Shown here in pieces: positions 6,795-14,567 of a DNA stretch of 15,046 bases. The DNA is taken from assembly GCA_029287755.1 (NCBI GenBank), contig JARFQM010000448.1, positions 1 through 15,046 of the forward strand, given 5' to 3'. The notes under the pieces were generated by a model. It searched no databases and was not told the origin of the DNA. It was given only the letters and a program-made list of their open reading frames with translations. The position numbers and the translations under genes were made by a program. The stretch comes from Desulfofustis sp. Lineage in GTDB: Bacteria > Desulfobacterota > Desulfobulbia > Desulfobulbales > Desulfocapsaceae. Positions within the stretch are counted from its first letter, which is position 1, and each line of letters opens with the position of its first letter.

Positions 6795-6989
6795 TCAAGC
6801 ACTCTGATCGTCTGCGCCATAACGATATTCTTTGGAAAAATACTTAAGAATGATAAATTCCATCCTTTTGAAAAGTACTTGGTTTGTGCCATTGGCAAAC
6901 TGCTCGTAGAGCGGTTTGGATATCTCGAGAAAACTGTCCAGCAATACCGGGTCAAAATGCGTGCCGCGCCTCCAGGCCGGTCTCCCCAA
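6795..6989 (-). pseudogene. C-terminal remnant of an HD-GYP domain protein
   Basis: This minus-strand frame encodes RRGTHFDPVLLDSFLEI followed by a short helical, aromatic tail ending in a natural stop. RxGTHFDPxLxDxFL is the hallmark of the C-terminal end of HD-GYP cyclic-di-GMP phosphodiesterases, which are often response regulators. Recognisable similarity starts near 6971. Upstream the frame reads only about 14 more residues before a stop codon at 7011-7013, and no HD or GYP catalytic motif is present. It is therefore a roughly 55-residue stump of a gene whose 5' part has been lost, stranded between the parvulin-like gene and a coiled-coil lipoprotein gene. The identification rests on one motif block. 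It is unlikely to be translated, since no good start site is visible. Confidence 0.6.
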
Positions 6990-7105
6990 CCCTGTTCGCT
7001 CAGTATAGTCTTAATCCAGAGCAAAGAGCAAGGGAGGCCTCCGCAGGCAGGGCGTTTGAGCAGCAGAAAGATTCACCCTACCCCTATTTTCGTGCTGGTA
7101 TCCCC

Positions 7106-7552
7106 ATGAACTTTGCCAGACTTTTCGGTCTCACTACCTTCTTGACAGTTGCAGCCGTCGGGTCCCTGATGTCTTCATGTTCAAATTCCGATGACATCTT
7201 CAAAGCCCTGAAAATCGGCTATGTCCCGGCAGAAGATCAGAAAGCGGAAGAAGAAAAAGCAATTGCAGAGCTTGAAAAACAGCTTGCCGGCGCCCAGGAA
7301 AAAGAAACAGTGCTCAAAGAGCAGCTGGCTGACCTGGAAAAAGACATCAGCGAGCGAGATGCGGCCCGCAACGAAGAAATAGCGGAGTTGCAAAAGGAGC
7401 TCAGCGAGCGGGAAGTGGTGATCGAAGCCCTCAGAAGAGAGCTCAATGAACAGGAGGAGCTCATCTCCATCCAGGGAAAGGTGATAGGCCTGCTGGACGA
7501 CGCCGATCAGACGCTGCAGAAGAGCATCGAGGAGCAGGTGCGCCGGCCCTGA
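7106..7552 (+). CDS. Coiled-coil lipoprotein of unknown function
   Basis: A 148-residue protein with a lipoprotein signal: the hydrophobic segment FLTVAAVGSLMSSC ends at Cys25, a non-ideal but acceptable lipobox with Met at -3. After about 20 residues, a long acidic and basic heptad-type helix runs from about residue 43 to 145 (AEEEKAIAELEKQLAGAQEK and similar), strongly suggesting a coiled coil. Ser26 at +2 would fit outer-membrane sorting in enteric-type bacteria. No domain is recognised. The longer frame starting at 6884 was rejected because the signal peptide begins at 7106. The gene converges on the porin with 23 bases between stops. It may be a periplasmic spacer or tether, but that is inference. 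Confidence 0.75.
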   Translation: MNFARLFGLTTFLTVAAVGSLMSSCSNSDDIFKALKIGYVPAEDQKAEEEKAIAELEKQLAGAQEKETVLKEQLADLEKDISERDAARNEEIAELQKELSEREVVIEALRRELNEQEELISIQGKVIGLLDDADQTLQKSIEEQVRRP

Positions 7553-7575
7553 AAGGCAGCCTGAGTTACCCTGGG

Positions 7576-8880
7576 CTAGAAGATAATGCCCAGGCGAATC
7601 CCGCCAACCAGCCGGGCTTTCGACTCTTTGGTGTCGTCATCACTGCCGAAAATTAATTGTAAATCAGGGGTGATCACCAACTCCTTGGTAACCTGCCAGC
7701 GGTAATAGGTCTCCACCACCGACTGCCAAATCCCGGTAACGGTGGATCTTCCCGTCCCGACACCGAGGCCGAAACCGTCAAATCCTCTTATCTGCTTACC
7801 GTGGCCGATGAACAGAAGCGTATCAGTGTCGGTTGGATCGCCGTATGATTGGGCTAATCTGACTACATAGACTTCATTCTCTTCCCTTCCTTCCTGCTCC
7901 AGGGTGGCACTAAAGCCCCTGCCGCCTCGGTAGTCGTCCACATCGTTTTCATCGCCCCCCCAACCCATTATCTGCAGGCGTGCACCTTTGCCATCCAGGC
8001 CCGTAAAACTGTAGGCCGCCTGAATGGTGCCGAACAGGGCGCTGGAGTCGAGGCTGAAATCGACCTGGGCATCCCCTTCGACGCCCTGGATATTAGAAAT
8101 TCCGGCGCTCAATTCCCACCGGTCAGTTGGCTTCCAGGTGGTGGCGAAGCCTGCACCGAAACTGGGGAAGTTAACCGTCGGATTGCTGGAAAAAGCCTGG
8201 TTTAAAAAGTATCTTTTCGCACCGCGCATAGAATGCTTATCGACAAATGAGTCGATGGAGAACTGACCGTAGCGCAGTGCCAGCTTATCGTCGAACAGAC
8301 GCTGGTCGAAATAAAAGTCGGGCACCTGAAAGCCTGAGTCGTTGAAGCCGTCAACAATCCCCCAGAGTAGATCAGTTTGCCCCTGGATGTCAGAAGGCGC
8401 GAACTCGGAATAGGCCCGGCGGTCCCGCACCCGGAAAGCGAGGTACACGGGTTTGTGAAATTTCTGCCCCCCTATCAGCCAACGCCCGCTCAGACTGAGG
8501 TCCCCGGCCGTCCCTGCAACACTCACGTCAGAGTCATTGTAATGCTGGGTGAGCACATCATAACTCAGGGCAAACTCGACCCTGAGTTTCTGCCACCAGT
8601 TAAGCTGCTTCTTTCGAAACGCATAGTAGAAATCCGGGAACAGGCTTCGCCTTCTTGGGTCATAAACCAGGTCGTCGCGCTGCTCAAGGGTGCCTTCAAT
8701 ACTGTTTGCCGCCTCTTTTTCCAGGGGTTTGCTCTCTTCAGTGGAAAGCGGATCTGCAGGAGGATCTGCCGCCCCGGCTGACATCACTCCAGAAGTCGAT
8801 ATCCCGAGGACGACGACCAGAAGACCATATCCACATGCAGTCCACGGACGCAACAATGTGGATCTTGTGAATGGCCCCAT
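7576..8880 (-). CDS. OprB-like outer-membrane porin (carbohydrate-selective porin family)
   Basis: A 434-residue predicted beta-barrel. The signal peptide (1-38, GAA|D) is followed by a 40-residue linker, then repeated amphipathic strands ending in GGIRLGIIF with a terminal Phe, the usual signal for BAM insertion. The block from LFDDKLALRYGQFSIDSFVD to FSSNPTVNFPSFGAGFATTW is typical of OprB-like porins, as is the alternation of aromatic and Gly residues to the C-terminus. Substrate preference cannot be read. Two starts are possible: ATG 8880 (chosen) or TTG 8901, and neither has a strong ribosome site. It lies 24 bases downstream of the unknown exported-protein gene and is probably cotranscribed with it. 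Confidence 0.85.
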   Translation of the reverse strand: MGPFTRSTLLRPWTACGYGLLVVVLGISTSGVMSAGAADPPADPLSTEESKPLEKEAANSIEGTLEQRDDLVYDPRRRSLFPDFYYAFRKKQLNWWQKLRVEFALSYDVLTQHYNDSDVSVAGTAGDLSLSGRWLIGGQKFHKPVYLAFRVRDRRAYSEFAPSDIQGQTDLLWGIVDGFNDSGFQVPDFYFDQRLFDDKLALRYGQFSIDSFVDKHSMRGAKRYFLNQAFSSNPTVNFPSFGAGFATTWKPTDRWELSAGISNIQGVEGDAQVDFSLDSSALFGTIQAAYSFTGLDGKGARLQIMGWGGDENDVDDYRGGRGFSATLEQEGREENEVYVVRLAQSYGDPTDTDTLLFIGHGKQIRGFDGFGLGVGTGRSTVTGIWQSVVETYYRWQVTKELVITPDLQLIFGSDDDTKESKARLVGGIRLGIIF

Positions 8881-8904
8881 AAACGATGAACCTGTTCGCA
8901 ACGG

Positions 8905-10182
8905 CTAATCCTTGGCAGGCAATAAGTGTTGGCCTGCTCCGGTGGTGATCTTCCATCCCGCTTTTTTGAATTCATCGCGGGCCTTATCGCTCAGATCCCC
9001 GAGGACCCACAACTCTTTACCGGCGCTTTCAGCAACTTTGGGCGTATCCGAGATCTCCATCAAGGCGCTGGCCACCCGCTCGGACCAGATAAGATGATCG
9101 GTCGGCAGGATCACCGCCACAGCGCCATCCTTGGTCACCGCCTTGGTGATGCGGGCCATCGGTAAGATCATTTTGAGGGGGGTCACATGGGTGTGATAAC
9201 CCGCCGTCAAGACCGTTATCTCGGTGATCACCCGGGCCATTTCAGGTGAGCTTGCCTGCAGCGAGACCTTGAGCAGCAACTCGAGATTGTCTACTCCCTT
9301 CATCGACTCCAGGGCCGCGGTCATGACAGTGTAAAGCGCCGGCGAGTACATCTGATTATTGAGAAAGAGCTGAACGGTATCACCGTCCATGCCCAGGGCC
9401 AGCAGCTTGTCTCTGCTTTGCACCCAGAGTTCCGCCGCCGGCGTAGTGTTGATTGCTTCGTTTAAAAGTCTGGCCGCACCTGAGGTGGACAGGACGATGC
9501 CCCCCACTCCCGGCACCACGCTGGTGGCCAGTCCGACCCCGAGCCCTCCGAGATAATCGGCCCAGGCCAAACGTTCCAGTTCCTCCTGCAGCACTTTGTT
9601 GCGGGTGTAAACATTGACGTGAAACGTGGTGGCAATCTCTCCCTTCGATCTGGAAAAGCCGATAAGCTGCTGCGCCTTGCTGTCTTCGGCGCCGGTGACC
9701 TCTCTTTTGCCGATCGTTTCACTGGCCCGGTGGAACAGGCTCTGTACCCCGGAAGCCGCGCCTTTTACTGTTTCCTCGGTATTGGTAAACAGGTTCTTGA
9801 GGCCCGCTATGGTATTTTCTCCCGACTGCTTCAGAGAGGCAATTGCGGTGTCGTCGGTTTTTACCTTTTTCATTGCGGCAATAGCATTCAGCTCATTGAT
9901 AAGAAACCCCAGAGCGGAGGACGAGGGAGCTTCGAAGCTGCCAAATGGTGAACTCACCGTATAACGGTTGAACAAACCGTTGTTTTCAACCTCGTCAGCA
10001 ACCTCATGATTCGGACCCTTGAGCTGTTCGGACGGCAATATGTCCCTGGCCGAAAGCAGCGGAGGCTCCTCAAATTCCGCCCGGGCATGGTGCACCATCG
10101 CTACGGACACCAGGACCGCGGCCGCGGCGAGTGCGGCAAATAGTTTGAAAGCAGTTGTGGCGCACGCAGCATGCCTTAACAT
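8905..10182 (-). CDS. Exported protein of unknown family, 425 residues
   Basis: Not recognised. The start at 10182 is well supported: AGGAGG (10189-10194) lies six bases upstream, so the longer frame to 10251 was rejected. A signal peptide (1-35, HARA|E) predicts export. The mature protein has an alanine- and serine-rich helical N-terminal half (85-200). A glycine-rich hydrophobic segment follows at 211-233 (GVGLATSVVPGVGGIVLSTS), long enough to touch or cross a membrane. A helical part runs from 240 to 345, and the C-terminal region has short beta-like stretches (GAVAVILP, ELWVLGDL, GWKITTG). There are no Cys residues in the mature protein and no catalytic motif was identified. It is the first gene of a pair with the OprB-like porin, so a role with outer-membrane transport or assembly is possible. 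Confidence 0.75.
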   Translation of the reverse strand: MLRHAACATTAFKLFAALAAAAVLVSVAMVHHARAEFEEPPLLSARDILPSEQLKGPNHEVADEVENNGLFNRYTVSSPFGSFEAPSSSALGFLINELNAIAAMKKVKTDDTAIASLKQSGENTIAGLKNLFTNTEETVKGAASGVQSLFHRASETIGKREVTGAEDSKAQQLIGFSRSKGEIATTFHVNVYTRNKVLQEELERLAWADYLGGLGVGLATSVVPGVGGIVLSTSGAARLLNEAINTTPAAELWVQSRDKLLALGMDGDTVQLFLNNQMYSPALYTVMTAALESMKGVDNLELLLKVSLQASSPEMARVITEITVLTAGYHTHVTPLKMILPMARITKAVTKDGAVAVILPTDHLIWSERVASALMEISDTPKVAESAGKELWVLGDLSDKARDEFKKAGWKITTGAGQHLLPAKD

Positions 10183-10324
10183 AGTAAACCTCCTCGTTGG
10201 CTGGCTGTGGGGGTAACACGGTGGACGAATCTCGCTTGAAACCGGCACCAAAGTACCTCAATCATGAGTAATTCGTTTGGGGACTAAATGCAATGTTGAA
10301 CGGCGAGTTCCCCTGCCTTGCTAA

Positions 10325-10374
10325 CGAGAGAAATGGATCTCGCAGTTGCTTTCAGACAAGCGGATTGCTATAAC
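10325..10374 (+). promoter_or_regulatory. Candidate sigma-70 promoter with adjacent inverted repeat
   Basis: TTGCTT (10346-10351) and TATAAC (10369-10374) are separated by exactly 17 bases, a good vegetative promoter. Transcription would begin near 10381, just before the ribosome site of the small gene at 10397. Immediately upstream is an inverted repeat CGAGA (10325-10329) / TCTCG (10338-10342), placed where an activator or repressor could bind. It lies in the 214-base gap between divergent genes and would drive the small gene, aminotransferase and dehydrogenase. No convincing promoter for the minus-strand gene was found in the same gap. Confidence 0.5.
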
Positions 10375-10396
10375 AAGTTCCAGGGAGGGCCCGAGG

Positions 10397-10636
10397 ATGA
10401 CCATGACCGGGAAGCCGACCAGAGAACAGATCATCGAGCACTGTCAGCGTAAAATGATTGCCGCGCTGGAAGGCAGGCTGGCGATGCAGGAGGTGTGCGG
10501 CCTCTTTGTTGAATCACTCCGGGCCGCTCTCGTTGCGGAGCGCACCCATCTGCTGGAGCGCTGCGGGTATGAGGACGCGGCCGGGCGCCCGGTGGCACAG
10601 CCCGGGAGTCAGCCCGCAGTGCAGAACGACATCTGA
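10397..10636 (+). CDS. Small hypothetical protein (79 residues)
   Basis: A short soluble protein with no signal peptide and no recognised domain. Residues 8-55 look helical (REQIIEHCQRKMIAALEGRL, then LFVESLRAALVAERTHLLER), with two Cys (16 and 34) in this part and one near 56. The last 20 residues are Pro/Gln/Ala-rich and probably disordered. AGGGAGGG at 10382-10389 favours the ATG at 10397, although an ATG at 10403 is also possible. The gene ends 23 bases before the aminotransferase and follows the only good promoter, so it appears to be the first gene of that operon. A regulatory or partner role is possible but unsupported. Confidence 0.6.
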   Translation: MTMTGKPTREQIIEHCQRKMIAALEGRLAMQEVCGLFVESLRAALVAERTHLLERCGYEDAAGRPVAQPGSQPAVQNDI

Positions 10637-10659
10637 GTCCATCCGTATCAAGGAGAAGC

Positions 10660-11883
10660 ATGGCAGCGCATAAACCCGGGGAACTTTTTTCTGTCAACGC
10701 CAGGGCGCTCAAGCCTTCGGCCATTGAGGCGATCCACAAGCTGCTGGAACAGCCCGGCATGAGATCGCTGGCCGGGGCCTGGCCCGATCCGTTAGTCTTC
10801 CCAACTGCCGAGATCAGCAAGATCGTCGTCGAGCTGCTCGAATCTCTGGGTGGCTCGGCACTCCAGTACGGTTCCACCAGGGGTCACCCGGCCCTGCGAC
10901 AGGCGCTCGCCGGTCTCGCCGAAAGCCAGTCGGGCGCGAGAATCACTGCCGATCAGATCCTGGTGACTTCGGGCTCCGCCCAGGGACTCGATCTGGCCTG
11001 CCGCCTCTTCCTCGATCCCGGCGATGTGGTGCTGGTCGGTCTGCCCAGCTATTTTGGAGCGACCGCCACCATCGCCTCCCAGGGGGGCGTCAATTTCGGC
11101 ATTCCGCTCGATGGGCAGGGCATCCGGACCGATCTCATGGAAGATGCACTTCGGACCCTGCGCAGCGACGGCAGTCGCGTCAAGGCGGTTTATGTGATCC
11201 CCAATTTCCAGAACCCGTCCGGAATTACCATGTCTCTGGAACGGCGCCGGGAGCTGCTCGATCTTGCCGACCGTTTCCAGTTCATGATATTCGAGGACGA
11301 CCCCTACGGCGAGCTCCGTTTCGAAGGCAAGCACCTGCCCTCGCTGGCAGCTCTCGACAGGAGCGGCTGCGTGGTCCATTTTCATTCCACCTCGAAGACC
11401 TTTTCTCCCGGCATGCGAGTGGCCTGGGTTGCTGCACAAGCTGAGATAATCAACCAGATGGAGCGCTTCAAGCAGGCCTCCGATATCTCGACCAACAGCC
11501 TCGCCCAGCTGATTCTGCTCGAACTCGTCCAGTCTCAAAAGCTGCAGAAGGGCATTGACCGCAACCGGGCCCACTATCGCCTCAAGCGTGATCTCATGCT
11601 GGGGCTGATGGGTGAACACTTCCCCAATGAGGTTGAATGGACACGACCGTCCGGCGGTTTTTTCACCTTCGTCACCCTACCCGCGGAAATGAGCGGCGAT
11701 GATCTTCTGCTGGACGCCCTGGAGGAGCGCATCGCCTTTGTGAGCGGCTCAGCCTTTTTTGTCGACGGCGGCGGCCTCAATACCTTTCGACTTTCCTTTT
11801 CCCAGGCAGAGGGTGCAGATATAGAAGCAGCCATTCCCTGTCTGGGTGCCCTGATCAAGAAAAGATTAGCAGACCGTAACTGA
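10660..11883 (+). CDS. PLP-dependent aminotransferase, fold type I (MocR-type catalytic domain, free-standing)
   Basis: A 407-residue cytoplasmic enzyme of the class I/II aminotransferase superfamily, in the branch with 2-aminoadipate/aromatic aminotransferases and MocR C-terminal domains. Motifs in order: [14 protein letters not shown] (substrate and PLP entry), [26 protein letters not shown] (conserved Asn), [13 protein letters not shown] (Asp and Tyr that hold the cofactor), and [15 protein letters not shown] with Lys246 as the Schiff-base lysine. The C-terminal RLSFS supplies the substrate-carboxylate Arg. No GntR DNA-binding domain is attached, so it is an enzyme rather than a MocR regulator. 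AGGAGA lies just before the ATG. It is followed 23 bases later by a zinc alcohol dehydrogenase, which suggests a two-step conversion. The substrate is unknown. Confidence 0.93.
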   Translation: MAAHKPGELFSVNARALKPSAIEAIHKLLEQPGMRSLAGAWPDPLVFPTAEISKIVVELLESLGGSALQYGSTRGHPALRQALAGLAESQSGARITADQILVTSGSAQGLDLACRLFLDPGDVVLVGLPSYFGATATIASQGGVNFGIPLDGQGIRTDLMEDALRTLRSDGSRVKAVYVIPNFQNPSGITMSLERRRELLDLADRFQFMIFEDDPYGELRFEGKHLPSLAALDRSGCVVHFHSTSKTFSPGMRVAWVAAQAEIINQMERFKQASDISTNSLAQLILLELVQSQKLQKGIDRNRAHYRLKRDLMLGLMGEHFPNEVEWTRPSGGFFTFVTLPAEMSGDDLLLDALEERIAFVSGSAFFVDGGGLNTFRLSFSQAEGADIEAAIPCLGALIKKRLADRN

Positions 11884-11906
11884 CCAATAGATACAGAGGT
11901 GTGAAT

Positions 11907-12947
11907 GTGAGAGCAGCCTATTACGAAGCCTTTCAGGAACCCTTGACCCTGCAGAGGGTGGCCGATCCCTCACCCGACGACGATGGCGTCGTCATCGAGG
12001 TCAAAGCAACCGGGTTGTGCAGGAGCGACTGGCACGGCTGGATGGGGCATGACCCCGATATCTCGCTGCCCCACGTGCCCGGTCATGAGCTCGCCGGCGT
12101 GGTTCGAGCGGTGGGAGGACAGGTTAAGAACTGGCGCGAGGGCGACCGGGTGACCCTGCCCTTCGTCTGCGGGTGCGGATACTGCGGGCAGTGCGCCTCG
12201 GGCAATCATCAGGTCTGCGATAACCAGTTTCAACCCGGCTTTACCCACTGGGGTTCCTTCGCCCAGTACGTGGCCATCAAATACGCCGATATTAATCTCG
12301 TTCAGCTGCCCGATGAGATCGACTTCATAAGCGCTGCCAGCCTCGGCTGCCGCTTCATCACTTCATTTCGGGCCGTGGTTGCCCAGGGGCGATTGCAGGC
12401 CGGCGAGTGGCTGGCGGTGCACGGCTGCGGCGGCGTCGGGCTCTCGGCCATCATGATCGGTGCCTCCCTGGGCGCCAACGTGGCGGCAGTCGATATCGAC
12501 GACACCACACTGGCTCTTGCCGCCTCGGTGGGCGCCACTGCGACCGTGAACGCCAGAGAGGTGGCCGATGTCGTCGAAGCGGTACGCGATCTCACCGGCG
12601 GCGGTGCCCATGTCTCCGTCGATGCCCTGGGCCATCCCGAGACCTGCTTTAATTCGGTGGCCAACCTCAGGAAACGGGGGCGTCACGTCCAGGTGGGGCT
12701 TATGCTGGCCGATCATTGCCACCCGCCGGTACCGATGGATCGGATCATTGCCCACGAACTGGAAGTGCTCGGCAGCCACGGCATGCAGGCTCACAAGTTC
12801 GAGGAGATCTTTCGTCTCATCGGCTCGGGAAGGCTGCAGCCGGCCAAACTGGTCAGCAGAACCATTAGCCTTGAAGAGTCGCTGAAAGAACTGCCCGCCA
12901 TGAACAGCTTCGAGCATGAGGGAGTGACGGTCATCGACCGCTTCTGA
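11907..12947 (+). CDS. Zinc-dependent alcohol dehydrogenase (MDR family)
   Basis: A 346-residue medium-chain dehydrogenase. The catalytic zinc ligands are visible as Cys38 (GLCRSDWHG), His60-Glu61 (PGHELAGVV) and a third Cys in [10 protein letters not shown]. The structural zinc site is complete at Cys90, Cys93, Cys96 and Cys104. The nucleotide-binding fold has [10 protein letters not shown] and then an acidic end of the second strand (AVDIDD), which favours NAD over NADP. A GTG start at 11907, seven bases after AGAGG, gives the usual N-terminus MRAAYYEAF. The GTG at 11901 is too close to the ribosome site. It follows the aminotransferase and probably oxidises or reduces a carbonyl/alcohol related to that enzyme's product (inference). 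The stop is 22 bases from that of the convergent MFS gene. Confidence 0.93.
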   Translation: MRAAYYEAFQEPLTLQRVADPSPDDDGVVIEVKATGLCRSDWHGWMGHDPDISLPHVPGHELAGVVRAVGGQVKNWREGDRVTLPFVCGCGYCGQCASGNHQVCDNQFQPGFTHWGSFAQYVAIKYADINLVQLPDEIDFISAASLGCRFITSFRAVVAQGRLQAGEWLAVHGCGGVGLSAIMIGASLGANVAAVDIDDTTLALAASVGATATVNAREVADVVEAVRDLTGGGAHVSVDALGHPETCFNSVANLRKRGRHVQVGLMLADHCHPPVPMDRIIAHELEVLGSHGMQAHKFEEIFRLIGSGRLQPAKLVSRTISLEESLKELPAMNSFEHEGVTVIDRF

Positions 12948-12969
12948 CAGCCCGGCCGCTGCGCCAGGC

Positions 12970-14202
12970 TCAGTGCACGGAAGCCCGCTGCAAATCGCCC
13001 AGGTGACTCCGCTCCTTAATCGGCCAGTGAAGCACTGCAGCGATCAGGCCGAGAACGGCCCCGGCGATCCAGATGGCGTTGTAGTTGCCGAATATCTCGT
13101 AGAGCACCCCGCCAAGCCAGACGCCGATGAAGCTGCCGACCTGGTGGCTCAGAAAGACAATACCGTAGAGAAAGGTCATGTACCTGGTGCCAAAGAAAAC
13201 TGCTACCAGGCCTGTGGTCGGGGGTACCGTGGCCAGCCACAGAAAACCCATGAAGGCGCTGAAGAGCAGAATGGAGCCCAGGGACACCGGGGTGAGGAGA
13301 AAGAGTAGAATGACAGCCACCCGGGCGGCATAAATAAAGGTCAGCAGGGTTCGTTTCGGTCGCTTACCACTGAGGATGCCTGAACTGTAGGCCCCAAAGA
13401 TGTTGCATAACCCTATCAGGCTGATACTCCAGGCGCCGACCTTGGGAGAAAAACCAAGGTCGACCACGTAACCCGGCATGTGGACGGTGATGAAAGCGAC
13501 GTGGAAACCGCAGACGAAGAACCCCGCCACCAGCAGCCGGTAGGAGGGCACCCCCAGTGCACGGATCATAATCTGCCACAAGGATCCCTCGATGCTCCCA
13601 CCGGACTTGTCGCTGGATCCGCTGTACGGTGCCAGAGGCAGAGCCAGAACGGCCATCGTCAGAGCCGACAGGCCGATGATCTGCAAGGCTCTGAACCAGC
13701 CTGCCAGATCGACCATTTCCTGCATGAAAGGTACGACCAGAAACTGACCGAAACTGCCGGCCGCCGTTCCCAGCCCCAGAGCCCAGCCGCGCCTGCTCTC
13801 GGGAACGGCTCGGGCAAGCGCAGGCAAGACAATCCCGAAGGCGGTTCCGGCGATTCCAGCTCCCACCAGGATGCCTGCGGTGGCGATAATCTCAGCATAG
13901 GTGGAGGCATAGGACATGCCCCACATGCCCGCCACATAGCAGAATACCCCCGCCAGCAGAACCTTTAGATTTCCATAGCGGTCTGCCAGTCCGCCGGCAA
14001 AGACGGCAATGACGCCCCAGGCCAGATTCTGCACTGCCAGGGCGAAGGAGAGCACATTCCTGCCCCAGTCATTGGCTTCCGACATCGGCTGCATGAAAAT
14101 ACCGAAGCCGGCTCGATAGCCCACTGACAGAACCAGCATCAGGCAGCCGCAGACCAGCACGGGCAGGGCTGACGGCAGCCGTTTTTCAAATGTTTCTTTC
14201 AT
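12970..14202 (-). CDS. MFS transporter
   Basis: A 410-residue inner-membrane carrier with about 12 hydrophobic spans in two halves. They are joined by a hydrophilic central loop near residues 200-220 that contains SGSSDKSGGS. The loop between spans 2 and 3 carries GGLADRYGN, the MFS signature that controls conformational switching. The N-terminal YRAGFGIFMQPMSEANDWGR and the overall shape resemble monocarboxylate or oxalate/formate-type carriers, but the substrate cannot be stated. The frame is open to a TTG at 14217. ATG 14202 is preferred, though its GGGAAG ribosome site is close. It converges on the alcohol dehydrogenase and may serve the same pathway. Its upstream region has strong palindromes. 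Confidence 0.9.
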   Translation of the reverse strand: MKETFEKRLPSALPVLVCGCLMLVLSVGYRAGFGIFMQPMSEANDWGRNVLSFALAVQNLAWGVIAVFAGGLADRYGNLKVLLAGVFCYVAGMWGMSYASTYAEIIATAGILVGAGIAGTAFGIVLPALARAVPESRRGWALGLGTAAGSFGQFLVVPFMQEMVDLAGWFRALQIIGLSALTMAVLALPLAPYSGSSDKSGGSIEGSLWQIMIRALGVPSYRLLVAGFFVCGFHVAFITVHMPGYVVDLGFSPKVGAWSISLIGLCNIFGAYSSGILSGKRPKRTLLTFIYAARVAVILLFLLTPVSLGSILLFSAFMGFLWLATVPPTTGLVAVFFGTRYMTFLYGIVFLSHQVGSFIGVWLGGVLYEIFGNYNAIWIAGAVLGLIAAVLHWPIKERSHLGDLQRASVH

Positions 14203-14260
14203 CTTCCCGGGCAGCAATAGAGGGTGAACTGAGATTAAAGGTAGTTACGCCGTCTCAAAT

Positions 14261-14290
14261 TGCCACATTGTGGCAGACAAAGATCTGCCA
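14261..14290. promoter_or_regulatory. Overlapping palindromes upstream of the MFS gene
   Basis: TGCCACATTGTGGCA (14261-14275) is a perfect palindrome around a central T. Its right half overlaps a second inverted repeat, TGGCAGA (14271-14277) with TCTGCCA (14284-14290). Three TGCCA-type half-sites thus lie 60-90 bases before the transporter start, on the transcript side. This is typical of an operator bound by dimers of a repressor or activator. No regulator gene is adjacent, and no clear promoter could be assigned. Confidence 0.45.
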
Positions 14291-14419
14291 ACACGTTCTC
14301 CGCCACATTCGAGATGGACCAGGGTGCGGTCAGAAACCGGGGCTGATTCGCGCAGCAATCTTCTTCGATGGGTGGTGATTTTTGTGCGCTGAAAAAAGGA
14401 GGGTATTTGCCGCCGGGTG

Positions 14420-14554
14420 CTAGTATCCCCTGCTGCGCATGAGTATGACAACCAGGCCAACGGCAAGGGCGGTGAAGACAAATAGCGCATATATTACAAA
14501 ACCCTGCCCACCCGGTTTCTTCTTTTTGCGGTCGGGGGAAGTATCGTTTTCCAT
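14420..14554 (-). CDS. Small single-span membrane protein (44 residues)
   Basis: A short gene missed by length-based calling. ATG at 14554 is preceded by AGGAGAG (14561-14567) at ideal spacing. The product starts with a hydrophilic, Lys-rich part (MENDTSPDRKKKKPGGQG), continues with one hydrophobic span (FVIYALFVFTALAVGLVVIL, residues 19-38) and ends MRSRGY. Positive charges on both sides leave the orientation open, although the KKKK cluster argues for a cytoplasmic N-terminus. It lies 217 bases upstream of the MFS gene on the same strand. No family is recognised. The ribosome site and clean span make it a credible gene. Confidence 0.7.
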   Translation of the reverse strand: MENDTSPDRKKKKPGGQGFVIYALFVFTALAVGLVVILMRSRGY

Positions 14555-14567
14555 AAAACTCTCCTGA

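Noticed and set aside
5959..6807. 282-codon plus-strand frame opposite the parvulin-like gene
   Set aside because: Antisense shadow: the minus strand encodes a canonical anchor and parvulin domain, while this product is low-complexity with no domain.
7553..7575. Possible bidirectional terminator between the lipoprotein and porin genes
   Set aside because: Only AGCC/GGCT pairing without a T-run; not convincing.
10792..11619. 275-codon minus-strand frame inside the aminotransferase
   Set aside because: The plus strand carries all PLP-enzyme motifs; the reverse frame is open only because of codon bias.
12948..12969. Possible terminator between the alcohol dehydrogenase and MFS genes
   Set aside because: Only a four-base CAGC/GCTG stem with no T-run; too weak to call.
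14268..14290. Possible sigma-54 promoter (TGGCAG...TGTC on the minus strand)
   Set aside because: The second element lacks the required GC dinucleotide at the correct spacing; the palindrome explanation fits better.
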